DNA from: Kroppenstedtia guangzhouensis
GTDB taxonomy: Bacteria; Bacillota; Bacilli; Thermoactinomycetales; DSM-45169
Length of the DNA stretch: 64,000 nt
NCBI RefSeq assembly: GCF_014637345.1
Contig: NZ_BMEX01000008.1
Coordinates: 1 to 64,000 of the forward strand
Reading direction: 5' to 3'
Part shown: positions 37,005 to 45,966 of the stretch, piece after piece
Layout: every line of letters begins with the position of its first letter
How positions within the stretch are numbered: the stretch's first letter is position 1
The notes under the pieces: generated by a model
Told to the model about the DNA's origin: nothing
Database searches by the model: none
What the model saw: only the letters and a program-made list of their open reading frames with translations
Program-made: the position numbers and the translations under genes

Positions 37005-37235
37005 TCACGGCAGAGAGTGTGTGTTTGTGTCTGCAGGGTTCTCCCGCACATACCTTTTCAGACAGTCTATGCAGATGCATGATTTTCTCAGTTGATCCGG
37101 CGGCACCCACTCAAAGATCCCCTTTGGAAAATACTCTCGGGTACACCAACAGCTTCCCTGACGCTCACCCCGCCCGCAACCATTTTCCTGTCCGCAGATG
37201 GGACAGTACTTGGGACGTTTCGGTTTTTCAGTCAT
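37005..37235 (-). CDS. Cysteine-rich CWC domain protein
   Basis: 76 residues with a dense cysteine pattern: CPICGQENGCG, then GSCWC and a distal CICIDCLKRY. This fits the small cysteine-rich CWC family, probably a zinc-binding protein of unknown role. GAGGAAGCGG precedes the ATG. It stands alone on the minus strand between plus-strand genes. Confidence 0.75.
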   Translation of the reverse strand: MTEKPKRPKYCPICGQENGCGRGERQGSCWCTREYFPKGIFEWVPPDQLRKSCICIDCLKRYVRENPADTNTHSLP

Positions 37236-37416
37236 TCCGCTTCCTCATTTCACTTTTTTTCTCCACTGTACAACAACGAAAGCAAAAATGGAATGAGAAA
37301 GTCAATTTCTAGGGGGGCTGGATCTGTTTCCGGTTTGCCACAGTTGGGGGAACGCCGGGAGATCCGCCTGTTGTATAATGAAAGGTACGACATGAGAAGT
37401 AGAGGAGGGGCCGAGG

Positions 37417-37881
37417 TTGAAAATACTGCGATCCATCGGTGTGGCCACCCTTTTTCTGCTGTTGGTGGCCTGCGGAAACCAGCTCACCCAACCCAGCCTG
37501 GAAAAAGACTTGGATAAAGCGGTGGAAAGGTTGGAGACCAGTGAAAACGGGGGGCTGGGAAACGGGATCCTGCGCATGAACTATGTCACCCGTTTCTCCT
37601 GGGATCGTTTCTATATTTTTGGACCGGGAACCAAAGGGACGGAAATCGACCAGGCCTTAGGTTTTCAATGGTCGGAGGGGGAAAAGCTCGCATCCGATCT
37701 AAAGGAGGGGGAGAACCTCCTGGTGTTTGTCAAAAACGATCGGGTGAAGCGCTATGTTCAGTATCAGGGGAGAGGGGATTTCGTAGAACGGAAAAAGCCA
37801 CTCACCCCTCATAATGCCGTCTTCCAGGCAGTGAATGCCAATGGAAAAACCAAGGTTACTACCGTGACCGATTTTAAATGA
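37417..37881 (+). CDS. Small lipoprotein of unknown function
   Basis: 154 residues. The leader KILRSIGVATLFLLLVACGN ends in a lipobox (LVAC), so the protein is a membrane-anchored lipoprotein. The mature domain of about 130 residues is not recognised; it contains WDRFYIFGPGTKGTEIDQALGF. TTG start after GGAGGGG. It has its own terminator and appears monocistronic. Confidence 0.75.
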   Translation: MKILRSIGVATLFLLLVACGNQLTQPSLEKDLDKAVERLETSENGGLGNGILRMNYVTRFSWDRFYIFGPGTKGTEIDQALGFQWSEGEKLASDLKEGENLLVFVKNDRVKRYVQYQGRGDFVERKKPLTPHNAVFQAVNANGKTKVTTVTDFK

Positions 37882-37902
37882 GCCCGCGCTGACGGGCTTT
37901 TT
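37881..37902 (+). terminator. Terminator of the small lipoprotein gene
   Basis: AGCCCG/CGGGCT stem with a 6-base loop followed by TTTT, starting at the stop codon. Confidence 0.8.
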
Positions 37903-37908
37903 CTTATA

Positions 37909-38027
37909 AAAAAATTCATCACAGGGAGGGTTGGATTTCACATGAAGCGTTTTTGGATCGTCAGAACTTAGGCGCCGCATGTGTAACTCAATCCCGCCCC
38001 CGGCAATAGATTTATCGGACACACCCT
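37909..38027 (+). repeat. MITE-like dispersed repeat, copy 3
   Basis: Shares CACAGGGAGGGTTGGATTTC, TTTTTGGATCGTCAGAAC and TTTATCGGACAC with the other copies. The middle right arm has diverged (GGCGCCGCATGTGTAACTCA). It overlaps no gene and ends just after the stop of the acetyltransferase. Confidence 0.6.
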
Positions 38028-38030
38028 AGA

Positions 38031-38582
38031 TCACAAATCTGATGGAGATTCCGATCGGAGCAGACCGTGGATCACCAAGTCGCTCCTTCCGGGATCCGTC
38101 CAAAGGGCCTCACGGAGGATACCTTCTTCCCGGAAGCCTGCTCGCTGGGCCACCCGGCGGCTGGCATGATTAGCGGCTTCCACCCGGATTTCGATCCGGT
38201 GGATGTTTCGCTCCCGAAAGAGGTAGGTGCTTACTCTTTGGACGGATCGGGTCATCAAACCATCTCCCGTCAATTCCCGTCCAAGCCAGTATCCGATCTC
38301 CGCCACCTGATTGTGGGGATCGATTCTTTCCACCGTCACCGAACCGCCCAACACTCCTCGGTGCCAGATCCCGAAATGGGCCTCCCGTCCGGTGGCAAAG
38401 GCGGCCCGGCTCCGTCGGATATATCTCTCAATCTCCTGAACTCCCTTCACAGTCCGGATCCAGGGAAGCCAGGGTTCCAGATGGGAACGATTTGCTTCCA
38501 CCAGCCGGTGCAAAGCTTGTGCATGAAGGGAGTGGAAAAGGTGGAGGCAAAGGTCTTTCCCTGCCTGTAGCATCAGTTTCAT
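38031..38582 (-). CDS. GNAT N-acetyltransferase, RimJ/RimL type
   Basis: 183 residues. The start (HLFHSLHAQALHRLVEANRSHLEPWLPW) is typical of RimL-like proteins, and the acetyl-CoA loop region VAEIGYWLGRELTGDGLMT and NHASRRVAQRAGF are present. Members acetylate N-terminal residues of ribosomal proteins or other amines; the substrate here is unknown. The ATG at 38582 has TTGGAGAG eight bases upstream. Confidence 0.85.
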   Translation of the reverse strand: MKLMLQAGKDLCLHLFHSLHAQALHRLVEANRSHLEPWLPWIRTVKGVQEIERYIRRSRAAFATGREAHFGIWHRGVLGGSVTVERIDPHNQVAEIGYWLGRELTGDGLMTRSVQRVSTYLFRERNIHRIEIRVEAANHASRRVAQRAGFREEGILREALWTDPGRSDLVIHGLLRSESPSDL

Positions 38583-38820
38583 GGCGACTCTCCAATTCGT
38601 TGGTTCTTATATTTTTGATCCGGCAATGCTTTCTATTCGCATTTCCCTTCTTTGAAAGTGATCAGTGACCGGGAAAACGGCCCTTCATTTGCGGATTGAC
38701 CCTTTGCGACCGGCGCGATACGATGGTGACGGTGATCCCAACATCTATACTTACAGGCATTATATACAAACAACGGCAGATCTCTGTAAAAAGATAAATC
38801 CGGGGATTGGAGTGTGGAGT

Positions 38821-40032
38821 ATGCCGCGTTGGATGAAAAGTTGCCTGTTGCTTCTTCTGGCGGGAGTTCTGACAGCATGTCAGGGTGTGAAACCGGCTCT
38901 TTCCTCGCAAAAAAACAGTTTCGGATCAGGTAACAAAAGAGCGGAGCGATTTGTTCCCTACAGCGATCAGGTGGTCCCTCCATTGAAAGAATTGATCAAA
39001 AGGAAAGGCTTTCGCCAATATACCCAGGTTTGGCCCTATTTGCTCGGATACAGTTACGATGGCACTTTTGCGGCTGTAATTGTTTATAATTCCCGGGCGA
39101 AAGCCTATCGTGTGGATCTGTTTCACACAGGCACGCACCAGGTGCAGGAGACGGTTTATGCTCCCGCTGAAGTCAAAAATAGGGATGCTTCCTCAACGTC
39201 AGCCAAACTGGATTCTTCGCGGAGTGAAGAAGAGGAGTTGTTGGCTTTGACCCAGGAGACCCTGGATTTGGGCTATCGGATCAAAGTGCCGACCACGCCT
39301 GAAGACCATGTAACCCACCAGGAGATCCGGACGCCGGGAAAACAGTCGCTGAAGTTTACTTTAAAACAGGTGGACCGCGCCGCAGTCCTCAAGGTGGAAA
39401 AGGGCGGGGACCGTTGGGAGTTGGCCCGGTTTCCACTGAAAAAAGGGGAGCGCTTAAGCTCCCGGTGGTTGGTCAGCTCCTCCCCGTCACCGGGAGAAAA
39501 GTGGACTGTGGTCGCTTCCGCCCATGCTAAAGGCCAGGATCCAAGGCCATTGATGTATACTTTGGATGCCTCCCTGCTCAATCCGGATTGGACAGAAGGG
39601 CGGCTGAAAAAACGGCTGAAAACGGTTCTCGGAAAAGGAGCACGGGTGGCGTTTCGGGGGAAGGCTGATTCCCGGAACCGGCCGGAATTTTTTTTGGCGG
39701 TACGGGGAGGGAGTTTCTCCACAAGCGGGCCCGGAGAATCCCCCCGGCTCAGTGGTACAGTGGATCGATTTGTGATTTTGGATGCACAAGGGAAGGTGCA
39801 TTTCCGGGGAAACTCCGCCGGACTGGTCCGGGATGAGCAAGTATTGCTCGATCCTTCCATATCCAAGGACTCCCGCGCCCGATACCGGCTTCTCCTGCTC
39901 GAAGAAGAGCGAAAGGATGGTAAGCGGATTCGGATGTTGACGGTGGATCAGTTAAACGGCGAGGGGCGGACAGTGAAAACCTATGAATTGAGTTGGGATC
40001 CGGAAAAGAAAAAATTCCGGTATGACTCATGA
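38821..40032 (+). CDS. Lipoprotein of unknown function
   Basis: About 403 residues. The leader MPRWMKSCLLLLLAGVLTAC ends in a lipobox cysteine. The mature part is hydrophilic and beta-rich, with no family I recognise; phrases such as KWTVVASAHAKGQDPRPLMY and DRFVILDAQGKVHFRGNSAG suggest a propeller-like domain. An in-frame frame extends to 38665 but would hide the leader. It overlaps or abuts the histidine-phosphatase gene (TGA at 40030), so the two are probably one operon. Confidence 0.7.
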   Translation: MPRWMKSCLLLLLAGVLTACQGVKPALSSQKNSFGSGNKRAERFVPYSDQVVPPLKELIKRKGFRQYTQVWPYLLGYSYDGTFAAVIVYNSRAKAYRVDLFHTGTHQVQETVYAPAEVKNRDASSTSAKLDSSRSEEEELLALTQETLDLGYRIKVPTTPEDHVTHQEIRTPGKQSLKFTLKQVDRAAVLKVEKGGDRWELARFPLKKGERLSSRWLVSSSPSPGEKWTVVASAHAKGQDPRPLMYTLDASLLNPDWTEGRLKKRLKTVLGKGARVAFRGKADSRNRPEFFLAVRGGSFSTSGPGESPRLSGTVDRFVILDAQGKVHFRGNSAGLVRDEQVLLDPSISKDSRARYRLLLLEEERKDGKRIRMLTVDQLNGEGRTVKTYELSWDPEKKKFRYDS

Positions 40033-40046
40033 AAGAAGGGGATTAT

Positions 40047-40664
40047 ATGGAAACAACCATTTACCTGATCCGACATGGCGAAACTCTCTGGAACAGGGAA
40101 CGACGAATCCAGGGACACCAAGATGTTCCTTTGTCGGAGACAGGGTTGGAGCAAGCTCGCCGTCTGGGGAAGTATCTGAGGGGAATCCACTTTCACGGGA
40201 TGTATGCCAGCGATCTGCAACGGGCTGTACAAACGGCGGAAGAGGTGATCGCCGGGAGAAACCTGTCAGTTCACACCTTTCCTTCCCTCCGGGAACGTTA
40301 TTTGGGGGAATGGGAGGGGTTGTCCTTTGAATCATTGAAGAAGCAGTATCCTGAAGATTGGCAGACAGTATGGAATCGAGGGGGGAAATACGGAGTGGAA
40401 CCGACAGAGGAGATTCGGGCACGGATGATGGCTGCTCTGGGTGGGATCTGTCGTGAACACCCCGGACAACGGGTGGCCGTGGTCAGTCACGGCAGAAGCA
40501 TCAATACCGTGTTGGAGGCGGTCAGCGACGGACGTTACGGACCGGGTCGAAATAGGATCGGGAATACTGCGGTTTCCATTCTGGTTTATCACCCGGAGAG
40601 CAGGTGGCGGGTGGAAGAAGTGAATCGCGGGGAGCATCTGGAGTCTGAGGAAGCCAAGGGCTGA
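40047..40664 (+). CDS. Histidine phosphatase family protein (GpmB/CobC-like)
   Basis: 205 residues with the phosphohistidine motif LIRHGETLWN, the second-half YLGEWEGLSFE with the catalytic Glu, and the distal VAVVSHGRSIN. Members act on sugar phosphates, alpha-ribazole phosphate or similar; the substrate is not readable. ATG 40047 follows AAGGGGAT; an in-frame ATG at 40029 overlaps the previous stop (ATGA). Confidence 0.85.
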   Translation: METTIYLIRHGETLWNRERRIQGHQDVPLSETGLEQARRLGKYLRGIHFHGMYASDLQRAVQTAEEVIAGRNLSVHTFPSLRERYLGEWEGLSFESLKKQYPEDWQTVWNRGGKYGVEPTEEIRARMMAALGGICREHPGQRVAVVSHGRSINTVLEAVSDGRYGPGRNRIGNTAVSILVYHPESRWRVEEVNRGEHLESEEAKG

Positions 40665-40748
40665 CCGGGGGTGAACAGGAAAGGAGGGAGTGCAGGGAAA
40701 GCGTGGGCTGGGGCGCGTCTGTGTGATTCAAGTTTCCGTGGAATGTGA

Positions 40749-40871
40749 GACGTTGTGAGAGCAACAGAGGGAGGGGGCACATGGAGTGATTTGGGCAGTT
40801 CAGAACAACGAAAAGGCCATGTGAAGCCCAATCCCGACCGGCTCGGTCGAGAGATTTATCGGACACGTCCT
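40749..40871 (+). repeat. MITE-like dispersed repeat, copy 4
   Basis: Contains CACATGGAGTGATTTGGGCAG, CAGAACAACGAAAAGGCCATG, GAAGCCCAATCCCGACC and GAGATTTATCGGACACG, closely matching copies 1 and 3. It fills the gap between the phosphatase and cls. Confidence 0.65.
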
Positions 40872-40925
40872 GATGTCGGTGTGCACACCTCCCGCCATTG
40901 AGGAGGCATCCTGCACGAAATACAG

Positions 40926-42371
40926 ATGAATATTCTCAGTATTTTGTTGAGCGTTTTGTTTGTCTTGAACTTTTTCTTTGCTGCGATTGTAATTTTTATG
41001 GAGCGCCGGGATGCCGGTTCCACTTGGGCCTGGCTGCTGGTTTTGTTCTTCATTCCCTTTCTGGGCTTTATACTGTATCTGATCTTCGGTCAGAATCTGA
41101 GTCGGAAGCGATTGTTTGACTGGGAGGATCTCAATAAAATCGGAATTGAACATCTGATCTCGGGACAGATCGAGTCCTTGCGGGATGAAGAGTTTCGGTT
41201 TTCCGACCCTGTCCTTGAGAAGTACCGGGATCAGATTTATATGCATTTAATCAATAATGAGGCGGTATTAACCCGGGACAATCGTGTGGAGATGATCACG
41301 GACGGGAAGGAAAAGTTTGACGCCCTGTTCCGGGATATTCAAAGAGCCGAAGACCACATTCACCTGCAATATTATATTTTTCGCAATGACCGTCTTGGAA
41401 AAAGGTTGATCCACACCTTGACCCAAAAAGCGAAAGAAGGGGTGAAGGTGCGTGTCTTGTATGATGATCTGGGATCGAGAAAATTGTCCAAACGGGCCTT
41501 TCGTGAATTGTTGAAAGCCGGAGGGGAAGTGGAAGCCTTTTTTCCCTCCGCCATCCCGTTTATCAACCTTCGCCTGAATTACCGCAACCATCGGAAACTG
41601 GCCATCATCGATGGAAAAATCGGTTACGTCGGGGGCTTCAATGTGGGAGATGAATACCTCGGATTGAAGTCGAGGTTCGGTTATTGGCGGGACACGCACC
41701 TCAGGGTAAAAGGAACAGCGGTTCATGCGATGCAGACGCGGTTCATACTGGATTGGAACCAGGCGGCCAAAGAGGAGATTCATTATTCGGACCGGTATTT
41801 TCCGGAAGAGTCCTTCGCGGGGGAAGTGGCGATCCAAATCGTCACCAGCGGTCCCGACTCCGAGGAAGAGCAGATCAAGAACGGTTATATCAAGATGATC
41901 TCTTCGGCCAAACGATCCATCCGGATTCAAACGCCCTATTTCATCCCGGATGCCAGTCTGTTGGATGCGCTGCGGATTGCGGTGTTGTCCGGAGTGGATG
42001 TGCGGGTGATGATCCCCGACAAGCCGGATCATATGTTTGTCTATTGGGGGACTTACTCTTATATCGGAGAATTATTGGAAGCCGGGGCCAAAATTTATGT
42101 CTATCAAAACGGATTTATCCATGCCAAAACCATTATCGTCGATGAGGAAGTCGGTTCGGTGGGTACGGCCAATATCGATATGCGGAGTTTTCGCCTCAAT
42201 TTTGAAGTGAACGCCTTTTTTTATCACCAACCGACTGCCATACAACTGTCTGCCATTTTTCAAAGGGATCTGGAACAGTCTCATGAGCTGACATGGGAAG
42301 AGTATCGGCAACGCCCTCTCAAAATCAGGTTTAAAGAATCGATCTCCAGGCTGCTGTCGCCGATTTTGTAG
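40926..42371 (+). CDS. cls: Cardiolipin synthase
   Basis: 481 residues. Two N-terminal membrane helices (ILLSVLFVLNFFFAAIVIFM and TWAWLLVLFFIPFLGFILYL) precede two phospholipase D-type HKD motifs, NHRKLAIIDGKIGYVGG and IHAKTIIVDEEVGSVGTANID. The enzyme joins two phosphatidylglycerol molecules at the membrane. A GAGGAGG site lies 19 bases before the ATG, rather far; a CTG start at 40911 is an alternative. Confidence 0.94.
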   Translation: MNILSILLSVLFVLNFFFAAIVIFMERRDAGSTWAWLLVLFFIPFLGFILYLIFGQNLSRKRLFDWEDLNKIGIEHLISGQIESLRDEEFRFSDPVLEKYRDQIYMHLINNEAVLTRDNRVEMITDGKEKFDALFRDIQRAEDHIHLQYYIFRNDRLGKRLIHTLTQKAKEGVKVRVLYDDLGSRKLSKRAFRELLKAGGEVEAFFPSAIPFINLRLNYRNHRKLAIIDGKIGYVGGFNVGDEYLGLKSRFGYWRDTHLRVKGTAVHAMQTRFILDWNQAAKEEIHYSDRYFPEESFAGEVAIQIVTSGPDSEEEQIKNGYIKMISSAKRSIRIQTPYFIPDASLLDALRIAVLSGVDVRVMIPDKPDHMFVYWGTYSYIGELLEAGAKIYVYQNGFIHAKTIIVDEEVGSVGTANIDMRSFRLNFEVNAFFYHQPTAIQLSAIFQRDLEQSHELTWEEYRQRPLKIRFKESISRLLSPIL

Positions 42372-42391
42372 CTTTTTTTCAAAGGTGGATT

Positions 42392-42970
42392 ATGAGTGGG
42401 GATGGGATGAAAATTTATCTGATACGCCATGGTGCGGCGACGGGGCAATCCCCCGAAGCGGATTTGACCAAAGAGGGGGAACGTCGGTCTGAATTGTTGG
42501 CGCAGTTTTTGACACCCCTGGATCTGGAAGCCGTCTGGAGCAGTCCCTTCCGGCGGACAGCGAGGACGGCGGCCCCCTTGGTACGCAAAAGGGGTCTTCC
42601 GCTTCAGACGGATGAGCGGTTGTCGGAATGGGTGCCTGGCCGGTCAGCCGCGGGAGGATTGGCTGGAGAGGCTGCAGGAAGCCTTCGCCGATCTGAATCT
42701 TGTCTGCCTGGAGGTGAATCGGGCCACACCGCGATGAGCCGGGGACTGTCCGCCCTGGAAGAGATCGCCCAAACCAAAGCCGCCCGGGTGGCGGTGATCA
42801 CCCATGGCGGCCTGTTGACACGGTTGCTCAATCATTTTGATGCGAGATACGGATTTGAAGAATGGCAGAGACTGACCACTCCGGATCTGTTTGAGGTGGA
42901 GTGGGGGGCCTCAGGGATCAGACGTCTCGGGCGGGATGGACTCTTTGGGCACGATCACCTGGGTGCTTAA
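42392..42970 (+). CDS. Histidine phosphatase with a short out-of-frame stretch
   Basis: 192 residues. LIRHGAATGQSPEADLT is the phosphohistidine motif and ARVAVITHGGLLTRLLNHFD the distal one, as in SixA/CobC-type phosphatases. Between about 42637 and 42705 the frame gives EWVPGRSAAGGLAGEAAGSL..., whereas the neighbouring frame gives PREDWLERLQEAFADLNL, exactly the text expected for the family. Two compensating indels (an extra base near 42640 and one T missing near 42704) explain it. Start may also be ATG 42407. The 3' end overlaps the convergent YdjM gene by 60 bases. Confidence 0.7.
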   Translation: MSGDGMKIYLIRHGAATGQSPEADLTKEGERRSELLAQFLTPLDLEAVWSSPFRRTARTAAPLVRKRGLPLQTDERLSEWVPGRSAAGGLAGEAAGSLRRSESCLPGGESGHTAMSRGLSALEEIAQTKAARVAVITHGGLLTRLLNHFDARYGFEEWQRLTTPDLFEVEWGASGIRRLGRDGLFGHDHLGA

Positions 42971-43813
42971 CAGGGTAGGACTCTGCATTCGGAAACGGGG
43001 GTCGTAAAATCGGACCCGATATCCGTTGGCGGATTCCTCCACTTCCGTGCCGTGTAAGGAGAGAAAGCGGACCAGTGCCCGGGCTTCACCATCGGTGTCC
43101 AGGGCTTTCTCCACGGCGGGATGGGATTCGCTTTTGCTTTCCCCGATCTTGCGAAGCCCGGTGAACAGGGAGCCGACGTAATAATGAAAGTGATCCCCGT
43201 CTTTGGCGACCAGTTGATATTGGGTCGGCACCAGTTGAGCGACAGGAGTGGTTTGTTCCACTTCGGTCAGGCGGGATTCCAGCCAGGCGGCGTGTCCCGC
43301 TTGCAAGGATACATAGAGGAGCAGGGCGGCCCAGACGCCGCGAAAGATGCGGACCCTTCCATATTTCCGTTTCAGGAGGAAACCGCAGGCGAAAATCAGC
43401 AGGATGATGAGATCCACGATGGGCAAGATACCCAAGGAATATCGCTCTCCGACAAAGGGCTCCAGCAGTCCGGTTCCCCAGGTGTTGGCCCAATCGGAGA
43501 GAAGATGGGTCAGTGTGGCAATCCAGGCGAGCAGCCAGGCTTTCCCCCAACGGATCGAACGGTTGAACAAGGCGACGATCCCCACAGCCAAGAGGGCCAT
43601 CAGTGGAGAAAAGAGAAGGGAATGGGTGATCCCCCGGTGCCAAGTGAGATAGATTTCCTGTCCCATAAAGGTGGTAAATCCCTCGATATCGGGGATTTCC
43701 GCACCGATGACGGCAGCGGCTGCATAACTGAGTTGTTCCTTTTTGTTGGCTCCTTTGATTCCGGAAGCGGCGTAAACGGCATAACCGAGCAAGCCGTGCG
43801 TCAAGTTGTCCAA
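42911..43813 (-). CDS. Metal-dependent membrane hydrolase, YdjM family
   Basis: 300 residues. The N-terminus LDNLTHGLLGYAVYAA, the motif GAEIPDIEGF and WHRGITHSLLFSPL, and later HLLSDWANTWGTGLL, are the conserved His/Asp-rich elements of the LexA-regulated YdjM-type membrane proteins; four to five helices are interspersed. The C-terminal 130 residues are soluble. TTG at 43813 with AAAGGAG ten bases upstream is preferred to ATG 43834. Function is not established. Confidence 0.85.
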   Translation of the reverse strand: MDNLTHGLLGYAVYAASGIKGANKKEQLSYAAAAVIGAEIPDIEGFTTFMGQEIYLTWHRGITHSLLFSPLMALLAVGIVALFNRSIRWGKAWLLAWIATLTHLLSDWANTWGTGLLEPFVGERYSLGILPIVDLIILLIFACGFLLKRKYGRVRIFRGVWAALLLYVSLQAGHAAWLESRLTEVEQTTPVAQLVPTQYQLVAKDGDHFHYYVGSLFTGLRKIGESKSESHPAVEKALDTDGEARALVRFLSLHGTEVEESANGYRVRFYDPRFRMQSPTLLSTQVIVPKESIPPETSDP

Positions 43814-44032
43814 AAAGGTCCCACTCCTTTGCAAAGGGGTAATCCATCAGCCTGTGGGGGAATGGCGTCTATCCGATTCTGCGTCATGCCCCCTTGTTGA
43901 TGGGCCTCTTTCTTGTCATATCGGTTTCTCTTCTTTAAGTCAACCTTTTTGTCTATATTGCGGAAAATTGGAGACGGAGGGACAGTTGAAGAAACCGCTG
44001 CACGAATATCTTCGGCAGCGGTTTTGCTGTGT

Positions 44033-44938
44033 CTATTTTGGTTTATCGGTACGATTCTCTCCAGTCAAGATCGTCAAGTGACCGGAGAGGCTCCGGATCT
44101 CTGATGGAGTGAACCCGTCTTTCTCTCCGTCACAGTCGATACTCTGGGCAGGTTCCGCTTGAATGCTGAAGCGCCGGGTGTGGAAATAGAGGAGGTCGTC
44201 ACTCTTCGGCCATTCCCGAGTCACATGAGAGGTCAGCATGGACCAGAGGCTGTCCAGAGAGGCTTCCTTGACCACCAGCACATCTAGTTGGCCGTCATCC
44301 AGGCGACTGTGGGGAAAGAAGCCCTGCATTCCTCCGATATAGGAACCATTGCCGGCCAGCAGCATGGCGGCTTCCCCTTCAAAACTTCCATCGTCCCAGT
44401 TGATGGAGAGGTGAAAGGGGCGGGGATCGAGCAGATTTTGGACAGCGCTCAGATAGTAGGCGAGCCGTCCGTAGCGTTCCTTGTTTTTGCTGTCGATCTG
44501 GGCTGACACTTGCGTAATCAAGCCAATCCCCCAAAAGTTGAGGAAAAATCGCTCCTCATCGACCACGCCCACATCCACCTTCCGCTCCCGTCCTTGCAGA
44601 ATCTGGTCCAGAGCAGCAGGGATGTCCTGCTCCATTCCGATGGCCCGGGAAAAATCATTGCAAGTGCCACCGGGAAGGATGGCGAATCGGGGCCGGTCGG
44701 AAAGAAGGGAGAGGGCATTGGCCAATTCGTGAACGGTGCCGTCTCCGCCTGCGGCGATCACCAAGTCCGCTTCACCGCCCTCGTTTTTCACCCATTTAGC
44801 TCCATCCCCCGGTGCTTCCGTCTGAAGGACATTGACAGATGGGAAATGTTCCTTCAGACGGCGGGTGATCTGGGGCAGGTGCTCCAACAACCGCCCCTGC
44901 CCCGCCATCGGATTGATGATCAGATCCACCCGTTCCAT
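44033..44938 (-). CDS. Diacylglycerol kinase-like lipid kinase (YegS/BmrU family)
   Basis: 301 residues with the catalytic-domain start LIINPMAGQGR, the nucleotide-binding GGDGTVHELANAL and the family segment LPGGTCNDFSRAIG. In Firmicutes members such as DgkB recycle diacylglycerol to phosphatidic acid during lipoteichoic acid synthesis; which lipid is used here is unknown. ATG 44938 follows GGAGGGG. It stands alone and is divergent from the ATPase remnant. Confidence 0.9.
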   Translation of the reverse strand: MERVDLIINPMAGQGRLLEHLPQITRRLKEHFPSVNVLQTEAPGDGAKWVKNEGGEADLVIAAGGDGTVHELANALSLLSDRPRFAILPGGTCNDFSRAIGMEQDIPAALDQILQGRERKVDVGVVDEERFFLNFWGIGLITQVSAQIDSKNKERYGRLAYYLSAVQNLLDPRPFHLSINWDDGSFEGEAAMLLAGNGSYIGGMQGFFPHSRLDDGQLDVLVVKEASLDSLWSMLTSHVTREWPKSDDLLYFHTRRFSIQAEPAQSIDCDGEKDGFTPSEIRSLSGHLTILTGENRTDKPK

Positions 44939-45161
44939 GGTGTAACCCCTCCCGGAAAAAGAAGTTGGGCTTAGTTTACACCATCAGGGGATGACAAATC
45001 TAAAATTTTGTTTTTTCTTCACGCTTATATCCAGATTTTTCAACAAATTTGCAAAAAAGTCTTCCGCGCCAATTGTGCATCAGGACTGATCAAGATCAGT
45101 TCATCTTCAATTCAAGGGCATCTGAATCCATAATTTTCTGAGGTGCGCGGGAGATTCATAT

Positions 45162-45636
45162 ATGCTCAGCTTGTTGGAAAAACCGGATGCCGGTGAGATC
45201 ATCATCGCGGGTAAAACGAACCCGGGCAAACGGGAGAAAATGTTATTGCGCCGGCACACGATCGGCTATCTCTTTCAAAACTATGCGTTAATACCCAATG
45301 AAACGGTGGAAGAGAATATCCCATTGGCTCTGTGTTATCAAAAGAGGGGAGATCAGGGCGGGATCATTGCCGAATCCTTGGATCGCGTCGGTTTAAAAGG
45401 GTACGAGAAGAAGAAGGTGTACATATTGAGCGGGGGTGAGCAGCAACGCGTGGCCTTTGCACGGATGATTGCCAAAAACAGCCGTTATATTTTTGCTGAT
45501 GAGCCAACGGGAAATCTGGACGCGAAAAATGCGGATCAATATTTTTTCATTGCTGGAGGAGTTACACACCCAAGGGAAAACGGTGTTGCTTGTGACTCAT
45601 GATTTGGAACTTGCCCGCCGGCGCCGCAGTGGTTGA
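45162..45636 (+). pseudogene. Remnant ABC ATPase of the lactococcin 972 group
   Basis: About 155 residues remain. The Q-loop FQNYALIPNETVEENIPLA, signature [14 protein letters not shown] and Walker B YIFADEPTGNLD are close to the intact ATPase at 30087, but the first third with Walker A is missing. A T6 run at 45542-45547 shifts the frame; read with five T it continues SLLEELHTQGKTVLLVTHDLELARRR to TGA 45634. No bacteriocin or permease gene lies next to it, so this is probably a leftover of a second such locus. Confidence 0.75.
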
Positions 45637-45966
45637 CCTTGTAAATCCGATTTGATTTCCACGGGGACGAGGGATCAACAGGCTGTTGCGCCTCTGAAAG
45701 CGGGGGGTTGTCACTTTTCCGGAAAAAAAGAAGATGGCTTAGGGTATCTGGTCATTTTGTTGGGATGTGTAGAGAGGCTTTAGCACTCAGGGGAGCACAT
45801 GTCTCGCATAAGAGGTCGCTTCCGTTGTCTCGCGTGCTTTTTGCAAGAGATAGAGACAGTCACACAGGCCTGCTCCCAGCAATGGTATGATCAGACACGC
45901 CCTAAGTTACAGTGTCGGAATAAGTCTAATTTTATTTGGTTCCTTCTCCATGCTAAAATCCACCTG
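45637..45966. other. Spacer with no supported gene
   Basis: Between the ATPase remnant and the convergent phzF. Short frames are present (one from 45708) but none has a ribosome binding site, domain or codon pattern that I trust. Confidence 0.4.

Noticed and set aside
45708-45890. 60-codon frame beyond the ATPase remnant
   Set aside because: No start signal, no conserved motif, and it lies in a region with other decay.
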